Positions 1 to 7,123 of a DNA stretch of 41,380 nucleotides are shown piece after piece. The first letter of the stretch is position 1; every line of letters starts with the position of its first letter. Below the pieces are notes generated by a model. The model was not told the DNA's origin and did not search any database. It was given only the letters and a program-made list of their open reading frames with translations. The position numbers and the translations under genes were made by a program. Origin of the DNA: an uncultured Rubrobacteraceae bacterium (GTDB lineage: Bacteria; Actinomycetota; Rubrobacteria; Rubrobacterales; Rubrobacteraceae); the NCBI GenBank assembly GCA_902805975.1, contig CADCUT010000074.1, positions 1 to 41,380 of the forward strand. Direction: 5' to 3'.

Positions 1-1
1 C

Positions 2-238
2 TGGGACAAACGGCGGGTCGAAGAGTTCGGGCGGCTGGGCGAGATCGACCGCCGGACCTTCGTGAAGTTGGGCGGGGCCGGGACCGCGGCCCTCGTGCTC
101 GGCCTCGGCCCGTTCGAGGAGAGGGCCGTCGCCCGGCCCCGGTTCACGAGTAACCCTTTCAGCCCTACGCGGTCCTCTCCCGCCTCGGGCAGCGCCTGGA
201 GTCCACGCTGGCCCCAGGAGCGGTGCTCCCCGCGATAG
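2..238 (+). pseudogene. PhoD-like alkaline phosphatase N-terminus, truncated
   Basis: The frame starting at base 2 is open from the window edge and reads a twin-arginine-like signal (DRRTFVKLGG, then a hydrophobic Ala/Leu/Gly stretch), followed by RPRFTSNPFS. This matches the start of mature PhoD-type secreted phosphatases, where the next residues are normally LGVASGDP. Here the match stops at about base 160. The frame then runs through out-of-frame histidine kinase sequence to a TAG at 236-238. The gene start lies upstream of the window. It is either a real remnant left by a deletion or an assembly chimera. The family assignment rests on a short motif. Confidence 0.5.
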
Positions 239-1149
239 TCGAGACGGTGGCAGGAGCACTCAAGGCCCCGCACACGGCCATCTTTCTCAAGCTCGAAGAC
301 CGCTTCGAGACCGCCGCCGAGCACGGGCAACCCACGGGCTCCCCGCTCGTGCTGCCGCTGGTCTACAACAACGAGACCGTCGGCCGCCTGGAGGTCTCAC
401 CCAGGGCCAAGGGGGAACCCTACACGCCCGCAGACCGGCGCCTGCTCGAAGACCTCGCGCGCCAGGCGGGGGTGGCGGCCCACGCCGTCAGGCTCACCGC
501 CGACCTGCAACGCTCGCGCGAGCGGCTGGTGACGGCCAGGGAAGAAGAGCGCCGCAGGCTGCGCCGCGACCTGCACGACGGGGTCGGCCCGCGCCTGGCG
601 GCGCTCACCCTCAAGATAGAGACCGCCCGCAACAGGCTCTCCCACGACCCGGCGGCCGAGGAGCTGCTCTCGGACCTTGCGGGACGCGCCCACGAGGCCG
701 TGGACGACGTCAGGCGCTCGGTGCACGCCCTGCGCCCGCCGGTTCTCGACGAGCTCGGCCTCGTGCCCGCCCTGCGCGAGACCGCGGTCCAGTACGGGGG
801 CAACGCCCTCGAGGTCTGCGTCAGGGCCCCCGAAGACCTCCCCCCGCTTCCCGCCGCCGTGGAGGTTGCCGCCTACCGCATAGCGCAGGAGGCGATGACA
901 AACGTCGTCCGCCACGCCGGGGCCAGGCACTGCAGGGTGGATCTGTCCCTGGAGGGAGAATCCGGGTCGTTGAGCCTCCGGGTGGAGGACGACGGACGAG
1001 GGCCGGGCGGGGGGCCCGGCGTCGGCCTCTCCTCTATGCGCGAACGGGCCGAGGAGCTCGGCGGCACGCTCGCCGTGGGCCCCGCGGGCCCGGCGGGCGG
1101 GACCGTGGTTCGTGCCGAATTGCCGTGTCCCTCCGGGAGGGACGTGTGA
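223..1149 (+). CDS. Sensor histidine kinase, NarL/LiaS type, 5'-truncated
   Basis: This is the kinase of a two-component pair. Numbering from the GTG at 223, residues 1-95 look like the end of a GAF domain. Residues 97-165 are a HisKA_3 dimerisation domain with the phospho-acceptor His118 in [10 protein letters not shown]. The C-terminus is a HATPase_c domain with an N-box ([11 protein letters not shown]), DDGRGPGG and [11 protein letters not shown]. The same frame continues upstream to about base 154, reading FQPYAVLSRLGQRLES, with no start codon before an in-frame TAA at 151. The real N-terminus has therefore been lost at the junction with the phosphatase fragment, and the GTG may not be the native start. 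The response regulator follows with a GTGA overlap. The signal sensed is unknown. Confidence 0.8.
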   Translation: MLPAIVETVAGALKAPHTAIFLKLEDRFETAAEHGQPTGSPLVLPLVYNNETVGRLEVSPRAKGEPYTPADRRLLEDLARQAGVAAHAVRLTADLQRSRERLVTAREEERRRLRRDLHDGVGPRLAALTLKIETARNRLSHDPAAEELLSDLAGRAHEAVDDVRRSVHALRPPVLDELGLVPALRETAVQYGGNALEVCVRAPEDLPPLPAAVEVAAYRIAQEAMTNVVRHAGARHCRVDLSLEGESGSLSLRVEDDGRGPGGGPGVGLSSMRERAEELGGTLAVGPAGPAGGTVVRAELPCPSGRDV

Positions 1150-1790
1150 GCGCGGTTCGGGTCCTGATCGCCGACGACCACCCCCTCTTTCGCGACGGGA
1201 TGCACGGTCTGCTCGACTCGGTAGAGGGCACAGAGGTAGTGGGGGAGGCCTCGGACGGCGAAGAGGCCGTGCGCCTGGCGGGTGAGCTCTCGCCCGACGT
1301 CATCCTGATGGACCTCAACATGCCAGGGAAGAACGGCATAGAGGCGACCCGGGAGATCCTGCAAGACGACCCCGACATGGGCATCCTCGTGGTGACCATG
1401 CTAGAGGACGACGACTCGGTCTTCGCCGCCATGCGGGCCGGCGCTTTAGGCTACCTTCTCAAGGGCGCCCAACAGGACGAGGTCCTGCGGGCCATCCGGG
1501 CCGTCGCCAACGGGGAGGCGATCTTCGGCCCCGGCATCGCCCGCCGGGTGATGGGCCTCTTCTCCGCGCCAACACCCAGGGCGCCGCAGGCCTTCCCCGA
1601 GCTGACCGAGCGCGAGGAGGAGATCCTTGCCCTCATAGCAAGCGGCCACGACAACGCCGAGATCGCCGACCGCCTCTTCCTGAGCCTTAAGACCGTCCAG
1701 AACCACGTCTCGAACATCTTCCGCAAGCTCAGGGTCGCGGACCGCGTCCAGGCCGCCCTCCGAGCCCGCGAGGCCGGCCTGGGGGGTTGA
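1146..1790 (+). CDS. LuxR/NarL-family response regulator
   Basis: This DNA-binding response regulator is partnered with the kinase just upstream. The receiver domain has the acidic pair in [10 protein letters not shown], the phospho-acceptor Asp in [10 protein letters not shown] and the conserved Lys in LLKGAQQDE. The C-terminal LuxR helix-turn-helix starts at [15 protein letters not shown] and contains [18 protein letters not shown] chose GTG 1146 because it overlaps the kinase TGA (GTGA) and follows a GGAGGG Shine-Dalgarno inside the kinase gene. A GTG at 1125 would add seven residues. About 214 residues is normal for the family. Targets cannot be deduced. Confidence 0.9.
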   Translation: MSAVRVLIADDHPLFRDGMHGLLDSVEGTEVVGEASDGEEAVRLAGELSPDVILMDLNMPGKNGIEATREILQDDPDMGILVVTMLEDDDSVFAAMRAGALGYLLKGAQQDEVLRAIRAVANGEAIFGPGIARRVMGLFSAPTPRAPQAFPELTEREEEILALIASGHDNAEIADRLFLSLKTVQNHVSNIFRKLRVADRVQAALRAREAGLGG

Positions 1791-1803
1791 GCGCGGGCCG
1801 ACC

Positions 1804-1832
1804 CTGACAACGCGCGCCCCCGCCGGTATATT
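1804..1832 (+). promoter_or_regulatory. Promoter for a probably leaderless PTP gene
   Basis: CTGACA (1804-1809), a 17-bp spacer and TATATT (1827-1832) form a near-consensus housekeeping promoter. Only 7 bases separate the -10 box from the ATG at 1840, and no Shine-Dalgarno is present. That spacing puts the transcription start at or next to the start codon, as in actinobacterial leaderless mRNAs. Confidence 0.7.
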
Positions 1833-1839
1833 CGTCCCC

Positions 1840-2322
1840 ATGGCCATAAAGGTTCTGTTCGTGTGCATGGGAAACATCTGTCGAAGCCCGATCTCCCAGG
1901 GCGTCTTCGAGAACGTGCTCAGGCGCGAAGGCCTGCAAGACGAGGTTGAGGTCGACTCCGCCGGGACGGGCGCCTGGCACGTGGGCTCCGCCCCCGACGA
2001 CCGGGCCATCGAGAGCGCCGCAGCCCGCGGCCTCGACATAAGCGACCAGCGGGCGCGTACGATCTCACCGGAAGACTGCGAGTACTTCGACTACGTCCTG
2101 ACGATGGACGAAGACAACTTCCGCTTCGTCTGGGATATGTGCGGGGGAGACGCGAAGGCCAAACCCTTCCTGGAATTCGACCCGGACTCGCCGGAGCGCG
2201 AGGTGCCGGACCCGTACTTCGGCGGCCCTGGCGGCTTCGAGCGCGTCATCGACCTCGTGGAAGCGGCCTCCGAGGGGCTTGTCTCGGACATACGCAAGCG
2301 GCACCTGAGCGGCGGTGTCTGA
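1840..2322 (+). CDS. Low-molecular-weight protein tyrosine phosphatase
   Basis: This is a cytosolic phosphatase of about 160 residues, the usual size for the LMW-PTP family. The catalytic P-loop lies at the N-terminus (VLFVCMGNICRSPISQ, the CX5R motif) and the general-acid loop is VPDPYFGG. The stop overlaps the start of a fructosamine-kinase homologue by 8 bp, so the two are translationally coupled. In known pairs of this kind the phosphatase removes phosphate from protein-bound ribulosamine-5-phosphate and the kinase then phosphorylates the ketosamine so that it falls off. That makes protein deglycation more likely here than signalling. Tyrosine phosphatase activity remains possible. Confidence 0.92.
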   Translation: MAIKVLFVCMGNICRSPISQGVFENVLRREGLQDEVEVDSAGTGAWHVGSAPDDRAIESAAARGLDISDQRARTISPEDCEYFDYVLTMDEDNFRFVWDMCGGDAKAKPFLEFDPDSPEREVPDPYFGGPGGFERVIDLVEAASEGLVSDIRKRHLSGGV

Positions 2323-3175
2323 GAGGATCGTAGCCGAAGGCGTGGAGGCCCATCTCGGCGAACGCCTGCGGAGCGTCCGGCCTTTAGGCGGCGGCTGCAT
2401 CGGCGAGGTCTACAGGGCGGAGCTTCAGGACGGGACCCCGCTCGTCGCCAAGGTGGACAGCGGCGGCGAGGCGCACCTCGACCGCGAGGCCTACATGCTC
2501 CGCTATCTACGCGACAACACCGAGCTCCCAGTACCCGAGGTCTTCCACGGCTCCGGGACGCTCCTGCTGATGGAGTTCGTCGAGGGGGCGAGCAGCTTCT
2601 CCGATGCGGCCGAACACCACGCCGCCGATCTCCTGGCCGCCCTGCACGGCATCACGGCCGACGGCTACGGCCACGAGCGGGACACCCTCATCGGCAGCCT
2701 CGACCAGCCGAACGCCTGGTCACGGAGCTGGGTCGATTTCTTCCGGGAGAGGCGGCTCCTGTACATCGCCCGGGTGGCGCACGATGCCGGGCGTCTGCCG
2801 AAAGAGGACCTCGGCAGGGTGGAGCGTCTCGCCGGTCGGCTCGACGACCTGATAGGAGAGCCCAACCCCCCGGCGCTCGTCCACGGTGACGCGTGGAGCG
2901 GGAACGTGCTGGCGAAGGACGGCAGGATCTCCGCCTTCCTCGACCCGGCCATCTACCACGCGGACCCGGAGATAGAGCTCGCCTTCATAAGCCTCTTCAA
3001 CGCCTTCGGCGGCGCGTTCATGCGACGCTACGCGGAGCTGCGCCCCATCCGGGACGGCTTCTTCGAGACGCGCCGCGACCTGTACAACCTCTACCCCCTG
3101 CTCGTACACACGTACTACTTCGGCGGCGGGTACCTGGGGTCGGTGCAGCGTATCCTGGGGCGATTTGGAGTCTAG
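2315..3175 (+). CDS. Fructosamine/ketosamine-3-kinase family protein
   Basis: This ATP-dependent kinase of about 286 residues belongs to the fructosamine-3-kinase and aminoglycoside-phosphotransferase fold. Visible motifs are a nucleotide loop near the N-terminus (LGGGCIGEVYRAEL), the catalytic loop LVHGDAWSGNVL and the metal-binding segment AFLDPAIYHADPEIELAF. Family members phosphorylate sugar adducts on protein lysines so that they decompose, repairing glycated proteins. Bacterial members mostly prefer ribulosamines and erythrulosamines. The GTG start lies inside the phosphatase gene, so expression is coupled. An antibiotic phosphotransferase is less likely because of the family-typical C-terminal half and this partner. 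Confidence 0.88.
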   Translation: MSERIVAEGVEAHLGERLRSVRPLGGGCIGEVYRAELQDGTPLVAKVDSGGEAHLDREAYMLRYLRDNTELPVPEVFHGSGTLLLMEFVEGASSFSDAAEHHAADLLAALHGITADGYGHERDTLIGSLDQPNAWSRSWVDFFRERRLLYIARVAHDAGRLPKEDLGRVERLAGRLDDLIGEPNPPALVHGDAWSGNVLAKDGRISAFLDPAIYHADPEIELAFISLFNAFGGAFMRRYAELRPIRDGFFETRRDLYNLYPLLVHTYYFGGGYLGSVQRILGRFGV

Positions 3176-3191
3176 AGAGGTTTCGTGGGTT

Positions 3192-3232
3192 GGGGGCGCA
3201 GGCCGGTTTCAAACCCGCCCCTACGGGGGCGT
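3192..3232. repeat. REP-like palindromic element, copy 1
   Basis: An intergenic GC-rich palindrome after the kinase gene has outer arms GGGGCG/CGCCCC and an inner GGTTT-C-AAACC stem, followed by CTACGGG. Seventeen bases (3211-3227) are identical, in inverted orientation, to a second copy inside the neighbouring transposase gene. Elements of this form are typical REP substrates of RAYT transposases. Confidence 0.6.
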
Positions 3233-3264
3233 CCGCCTCACGGGTCAGGGTGTTGGTGGGATCG

Positions 3265-3846
3265 TTACCAGCGTTGCAGGTTCGTCGCTATGTACCTTCT
3301 GGTTAGGCCTAGCTCACGTTCGCCGCGGATGACGCGCTCGCAATAGCCTCGCTGCCAGACCGCGCTGCCAGGTCTCCCGCGCATCGCGTTGATCCGCCGC
3401 GCCGAAAACGTCTTCAACGCCCGCACGGTCTCGGGTAAACTGTGCCGCACCCCAGGATACGTCGTCGCCCCACCCGTAGGGGCGGGTTTCAAGCCCGCCC
3501 GCGCGTCCCGGTCTCGATCTGAATCCGCGTGATGCGCATCCCCGAGGACGATGATTCCGTGAACATGGTCCGGCATCACCACAAACGTGTCTAGCGAGAG
3601 GTTTGCGTAATGATCAGGCAACCCCAATCAACAACCGCGCACGATCCTCGCGTACCGGTTCTCTACTACCCGGCCGTCCGCCACCCGACCGAATAGGGGC
3701 TCACGGTGCACCGAACAAACGGTGACGAAATATGCGCCCGGCGACGCGTAATCATGACTCTTTGGACGGACGCCGCGGCGATTAGCGACTTCGGGTCCTG
3801 GACTGGCAGGCAGTCTAGTCCGTCGGTTGTCCACCGTGTGGGCCAT
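3265..3846 (-). pseudogene. REP-associated tyrosine transposase (RAYT/Y1), nonsense-disrupted
   Basis: Read on the minus strand from ATG 3846, the frame gives an N-terminal half with SHDYASPGAYFVTVC and EPLFGRVADG. It then hits a TGA (3630-3628) and continues in the same frame with LGLPDHYANLSLDTFVVMPDHVHGIIVL (HUH motif HVH) and AVWQRGYCERVIRGERELG, ending RRYIATNLQRW. The TGA sits where a Trp codon (TGG) would fit, so a single substitution disabled the gene. In this family a Tyr in the C-terminal helix is the nucleophile, and the candidate here is the Tyr of RGYCERVI. A REP-like palindrome lies within the coding frame. The only alternative to inactivation would be stop readthrough. Confidence 0.75.
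3473..3500. repeat. REP-like palindromic element, copy 2, inside the transposase
   Basis: GGGCGGG (3480-3486), a TTTCAAG loop and CCCGCCC (3494-3500) make a perfect 7-bp stem. With the preceding CCCGTA it is the inverted counterpart of copy 1. On the minus strand it is translated within the transposase as ARAGLKPAPTGG, between the HUH half and the WQRGY half, in a stretch that looks like a spacer. Confidence 0.65.
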
Positions 3847-3868
3847 ACCCGCTTGTCGGCAGTTCGCC

Positions 3869-3892
3869 GAGACACTAGAGCGCGAGTGTCTC
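3869..3892. repeat. Hairpin upstream of the transposase
   Basis: GAGACACT, an 8-base spacer (AGAGCGCG) and AGTGTCTC form a perfect 8-bp inverted repeat just 5' of the transposase start. It could be a terminator for the convergent reading, a transposase recognition structure or chance. It is unrelated in sequence to the REP-like palindromes. Confidence 0.4.
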
Positions 3893-3988
3893 TCGAGGAC
3901 GCTACTCTCTGGCCACGTAGGGGCCTGTCGGTAGACTCGCGAAACTATATCGCAGGCGTATGGTGGCCTACCGAGGCGGCTCGGGCCG

Positions 3989-4507
3989 CTACTCGCCGTT
4001 CGCGAACCCCTTCCGCAACAGGCGGTTCCCGCCAAAGAGCACGACGCCGTCTTCGAGGAGGCCGAAGATGGGGTCGTGCAGGCCAAGGCCTTGAGTAGCG
4101 GCCGAGCGCAGACGGTCGGCGGCGTAGACGCCGGCGAGGGCCGAGACGGCGCCCAGCAGCGCGCCGGAGGTACCTTGTCGGCTGCGGGAAGCGAAGAGTG
4201 CGGACCCCACCAGGGCGCCTGAGAGGGCGCGGGCGAAGAGGGGTGCCGCCGAGGTGCGGGACGGCACGAGGGACGTCTTGTCCCCGCCCATCTCGCCCAA
4301 CATTAGTACCTGGAGAACGTTCGAGAGGCGGGCGGAGCCGAGGGCGGCGAAGGGCGTTCCTCGCAGGCCCGCAACCTCACCGCGCGAGGCGGCGCGGGCC
4401 AGCAGCGCCGGGGCCGCCATCGAGCGCACGCCGGAGATCGCGGCGAAGGCGGCGGTCCTCAGGACATCGGGGGAGACTTCTATGACGAGGTCGTTGTTCT
4501 TAGGCAA
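3989..4507 (-). CDS. DUF4126-like small membrane protein
   Basis: This protein of about 172 residues is rich in Ala, Gly and Leu with several hydrophobic segments. It has the pattern SGVRSMAAPALLAR, then GEMGGDKTSLVPSRTSAAPLFARALSGALVGSALF, then AVSALAGVYAADRLR, which resembles DUF4126-type integral membrane proteins of unknown function. It starts at a TTG (4507) preceded by GGAG at good spacing. The start overlaps the stop of the dehydrogenase gene upstream by 8 bp, so the two are probably one transcription unit. No catalytic motif is visible. Confidence 0.65.
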   Translation of the reverse strand: MPKNNDLVIEVSPDVLRTAAFAAISGVRSMAAPALLARAASRGEVAGLRGTPFAALGSARLSNVLQVLMLGEMGGDKTSLVPSRTSAAPLFARALSGALVGSALFASRSRQGTSGALLGAVSALAGVYAADRLRSAATQGLGLHDPIFGLLEDGVVLFGGNRLLRKGFANGE

Positions 4508-5576
4508 GGGCGCTCCAGACTTCCAGTTTCGTGCGGACGTGGCGGATGACCTCGTCGGTGAACTCCGTGGTTCCTGTCGGGCCGCCGAGGTCGGCCGTCC
4601 TGACGCCGTCGAGGATGGACTCGAAGGTGGCCTCGTAGATGGCGCGGGAGGCGCGGCTTGCGTCCTCGTCGTGGAAAAAGGTAAGGAGCGCTGCGCCGGC
4701 CAGGATCATGGCCATCGGGTTTGCCACGTTCTTCCCTTCGAGCGAGGGTGCGGTGCCGTGGGGCGCCTCGGCCATCACGGTCTCCGGGTTCTCGTCCTCG
4801 TCAAGAGAGATCAGCAAGGACTCGGCGCCCGCTATGGAGCCGAACATCTGCATGACGAGGTCGGAGATGCAGTCCCCGTCCCTGTTCAAGGTCGGTATGA
4901 CGAGCGGCTCGCCGAAGGTGGTGAGCAAAAGCGCGTAGGTCGCGTCTATCAGCTGCGGGTCGTAGCGGACGTCGCGGTTGTTCTCCGCGGCCCGGTCCAT
5001 CTCCTCCTTGAGCATCCCCTCGTAGGTGGGGGAGACGGTGTACTTGGGCCCGCCGAAGACCTTGGCCCGCATCCTGCGCGCCTGGATAAAGGCGAACTCG
5101 GAGACGCCGCGGCAGACCCGGCGCGAGATCTTCTCGGTCCTGTAGGCGATCTCGTCGAGCCCCTCGCCCTCGCGCCACTCCTCGGCCCCGTAGGCGTCGT
5201 CGACGGCCATCCTTATGACGGAGACGGGCGAGTGGACGCCGGTCACCGGGTTGACGCCAGGGATGCGCCGGCCGGTCCGCACGATCACGGTCCCGTCTAT
5301 CCCTTTTCTCAGGATGGCGTTGGGCGAGCCGACGCCTCCCGGCGTCTCGGGCGTCACGGTCGCGGCCTTTATGCCGAAGCCGCTCTCTTTCATGGCCGCC
5401 GCCGCCTCGTGAACGACCCCGTTGTCCGTGGCCTGGCGGTTCTCCAGCGACAGGTCGTAACGCTGGAAGTCGACATCTACCCCGGTGACGGACGGGTCCA
5501 GTACCCGTAGCGCCTCCTCGAGCAACTCCTGACCGGTCTGGTCACCCTCCATTACCACGATCGTTTTTCGATCCAC
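4500..5576 (-). CDS. Isocitrate/isopropylmalate-family dehydrogenase
   Basis: This is a beta-decarboxylating NAD(P)-dependent dehydrogenase of about 358 residues. Family landmarks are VVMEGDQTGQELLEEAL at the N-terminus, NRDGDCISDLVMQMFG (metal-binding Asp region) and EAPHGTAPSLEGKNVANPMAMIL (nucleotide-binding loop). The substrate region (IVRTGRRIPGVNPV, then VSVIRMAVDDAYGAEEW) departs from the usual IREN motif, so substrate choice is open: isocitrate, isopropylmalate, tartrate or homoisocitrate. The open frame extends much further upstream, but GTG 5576 follows an AGGTG Shine-Dalgarno and matches where homology begins. It is coupled to the downstream membrane protein gene. Confidence 0.8.
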   Translation of the reverse strand: MDRKTIVVMEGDQTGQELLEEALRVLDPSVTGVDVDFQRYDLSLENRQATDNGVVHEAAAAMKESGFGIKAATVTPETPGGVGSPNAILRKGIDGTVIVRTGRRIPGVNPVTGVHSPVSVIRMAVDDAYGAEEWREGEGLDEIAYRTEKISRRVCRGVSEFAFIQARRMRAKVFGGPKYTVSPTYEGMLKEEMDRAAENNRDVRYDPQLIDATYALLLTTFGEPLVIPTLNRDGDCISDLVMQMFGSIAGAESLLISLDEDENPETVMAEAPHGTAPSLEGKNVANPMAMILAGAALLTFFHDEDASRASRAIYEATFESILDGVRTADLGGPTGTTEFTDEVIRHVRTKLEVWSALA

Positions 5577-5677
5577 TAACAGCACCTCGCACCTAGATCT
5601 ATTGGGTCTCCGACCTAGTATACGATCCGCGCGTGGACGCACCGCCAAACGATAGAGTTGTAACGAACAGAGGCATG

Positions 5678-5703
5678 CGGGTAAAATACAATCCTTGTAC
5701 CCG
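5678..5703 (+). promoter_or_regulatory. Inverted repeat and possible promoter upstream of the glycine-rich gene
   Basis: CGGGTA (5678-5683) and TACCCG (5698-5703) form 6-bp arms around an AT-rich centre that includes TACAAT (5687-5692), a possible -10 box. This is the only AT-rich patch between the divergent dehydrogenase and glycine-rich genes, so it could be an operator over a promoter. No good -35 box was found. Confidence 0.35.
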
Positions 5704-5729
5704 GGGTCGTCCACAGGAAGGACCGTGCC

Positions 5730-6032
5730 GTGGAACTGTTTTTGGTGATGTTGTTCGTGATCGCGGTAGGGGTAGTCCTCGGCGTCGTCACGGATTTTGT
5801 CCGGCGTCGTCGTGATAACCGCCGTCGAAGCAGGAACGGGGCCGACGCTGGTGTCGGCGCGGGCGCCGGCTACTACGGGTTCTTCGGCGGAGGCGGGGAT
5901 CATGGCGGCAGGGACCACGGAAGCGGCAACGACGGTGGCGGAGGCTGGTTCGGTGACGGCGGCGGTGGCGGCTGGGGCGACGGCGGAGGCGGGGGCGGGG
6001 GAGACGGCGGTGGAGGCGGTGGGGGCTTCTAG
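5730..6032 (+). CDS. Small single-pass membrane protein with glycine-rich tail
   Basis: The protein is about 100 residues. One N-terminal membrane helix (ELFLVMLFVIAVGVVLGVV) is followed by a basic stop-transfer patch (RRRRDNRRRSR). The rest is a Gly/Asp/Trp-rich tail with short runs such as GGGGWFGDGGGGGWGDGG. A GTG start with GGAAGG upstream supports translation. The tail is probably disordered. Many bacteria carry short proteins of this layout of unknown role. It converges on the downstream minus-strand gene with only a few bases of overlap. Confidence 0.6.
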   Translation: MELFLVMLFVIAVGVVLGVVTDFVRRRRDNRRRSRNGADAGVGAGAGYYGFFGGGGDHGGRDHGSGNDGGGGWFGDGGGGGWGDGGGGGGGDGGGGGGGF

Positions 6033-6496
6033 GCGCGCGCCGGGACCTCCAGCGACACCATAACGGCCCTCCCTTCGCCGACGGCCGCCTCGAGATCCTT
6101 CGCGTAGGGCCGTCCGTCGGCGCCGAGCCTCACGCCGTAGCGCCGGGCCGTGGAGGGGAACTTTGTCAGGAACGCCCCCAGCCTCTCCACGACGGCCTCC
6201 CCGCCGGTTTCGGCGCGCGCGCTGACCACCAGCCGCCTACCCCGGACCCGTGCCACCACCGGGGCCCCGTCCCCGAGGTTCTTCCACCAGGCGCACCACC
6301 GCCCGCTCGTGAAGGCGAGGATCTCACCCCGGTATCGTACGTAGCCCAGAGGTATTGCGAACGTCCGCCCGCTCCTGCGCCCGGTGATGGTGAGGACCAT
6401 GATCTTGCCGCTGGCCAGCCCGTGCATCGGGGATCGCAGCAGCAACCGCACTCCCGCGTTGAACACCCGGTAGAGCCTCCGCTCCCACCGCCCCAT
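6029..6496 (-). CDS. DDN-like nitroreductase-family deazaflavin-dependent protein
   Basis: The protein is about 155 residues, normal for the F420-binding DDN/DUF385 split-barrel family. The signature is SGKIMVLTITGRRSGRTFAIPLGYVRYRGEILAFTSG followed by WWKNL. Characterised members reduce substrates with F420H2, but many have no known substrate. I chose ATG 6496 (MGRWERRLYRVFN), which fits the family start; the open frame extends upstream without homology. It lies 11 bp after the stop of the membrane protein gene 6508-7062 on the same strand and is likely co-transcribed. A second family member occurs at 38739. Confidence 0.78.
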   Translation of the reverse strand: MGRWERRLYRVFNAGVRLLLRSPMHGLASGKIMVLTITGRRSGRTFAIPLGYVRYRGEILAFTSGRWCAWWKNLGDGAPVVARVRGRRLVVSARAETGGEAVVERLGAFLTKFPSTARRYGVRLGADGRPYAKDLEAAVGEGRAVMVSLEVPARA

Positions 6497-6507
6497 TACG
6501 ACGGCCC

Positions 6508-7062
6508 CTACCCGAACCCGACCGCGCGCGGCAACGCCACGAGGACGAGAAAGGCCAGGTTCGCTGACCAGAACGCGAGCCCGAGCGAGAGACACAGGCT
6601 GACCGCCACCCGGCCAAGCCGCGACGGGCCCTCCGCTCCGGCGAATAGCCGGCGGGCCGCACGCAACTGCCCCAGGCGGTAGCCCGTAAAGACGATCCCC
6701 GTGAGCACCACGATGTCTGCGAAAAAGACGCCGGAGAAGACCATCTCGACGCCCACCTGAATACAAAGCACCGCCACGTAGGCCAGCAACGCTGCCCTGA
6801 CGGCCGCCTCCCGTCCCCATACCAGGAGCGTAGCCGCCGGCAACCCCAGCGAGACCAGCGCCGCCGTCGCCATCCAGACCCCGAGCGCCACTCCGCCCCA
6901 CCCCGAAACCGTCCCGACGAAACTCCCGCTCTCGAACGTCGGCAAGTGTCCCCGAACGGCTAGAAGGCCGACCAGAGCGATGCCCCCCGTCGCCAAGGCC
7001 GAGAACAACAGACCCCCGATCAACCCCGCGGCACCGCTCCCGACTCCTATCCGACCGCCCAC
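6508..7062 (-). CDS. Multi-pass membrane protein, unknown function
   Basis: This protein of about 184 residues has roughly four or five hydrophobic segments, for example LIGGLLFSALATGGIALVGLL, a WGGVALGVWMATAALVSLGL region, LLAYVAVLCIQVGVEMVFSGVFF and a C-terminal LAFWSANLAFLVLVALP. There is a short basic loop (RLGQLRAARRLF) before the last helix. I recognise no family. The DDN-like gene follows 11 bp downstream. It is divergent from the MarR gene, so MarR may control both directions from the AT-rich region at about 7083-7123. Confidence 0.6.
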   Translation of the reverse strand: MGGRIGVGSGAAGLIGGLLFSALATGGIALVGLLAVRGHLPTFESGSFVGTVSGWGGVALGVWMATAALVSLGLPAATLLVWGREAAVRAALLAYVAVLCIQVGVEMVFSGVFFADIVVLTGIVFTGYRLGQLRAARRLFAGAEGPSRLGRVAVSLCLSLGLAFWSANLAFLVLVALPRAVGFG

Positions 7063-7082
7063 CAGACCACCCCCGTCCGTGC

Positions 7083-7123
7083 TAGTATGGTTTCATGGGT
7101 AATTATCTTAACAATAAAGATAA
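7083..7123 (+). promoter_or_regulatory. MarR operator overlapping a leaderless start
   Basis: TTATCTT (7103-7109) and AAGATAA (7117-7123) are perfect 7-bp arms around a 7-base centre, the layout of MarR-family operators. Upstream, TAGTAT (7083-7088) lies 6 bases before ATG 7095, the spacing expected for a leaderless start. If 7095 is used, the operator sits within codons 3-10. If the next ATG (7128) is used, it sits in the leader. Confidence 0.6.
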
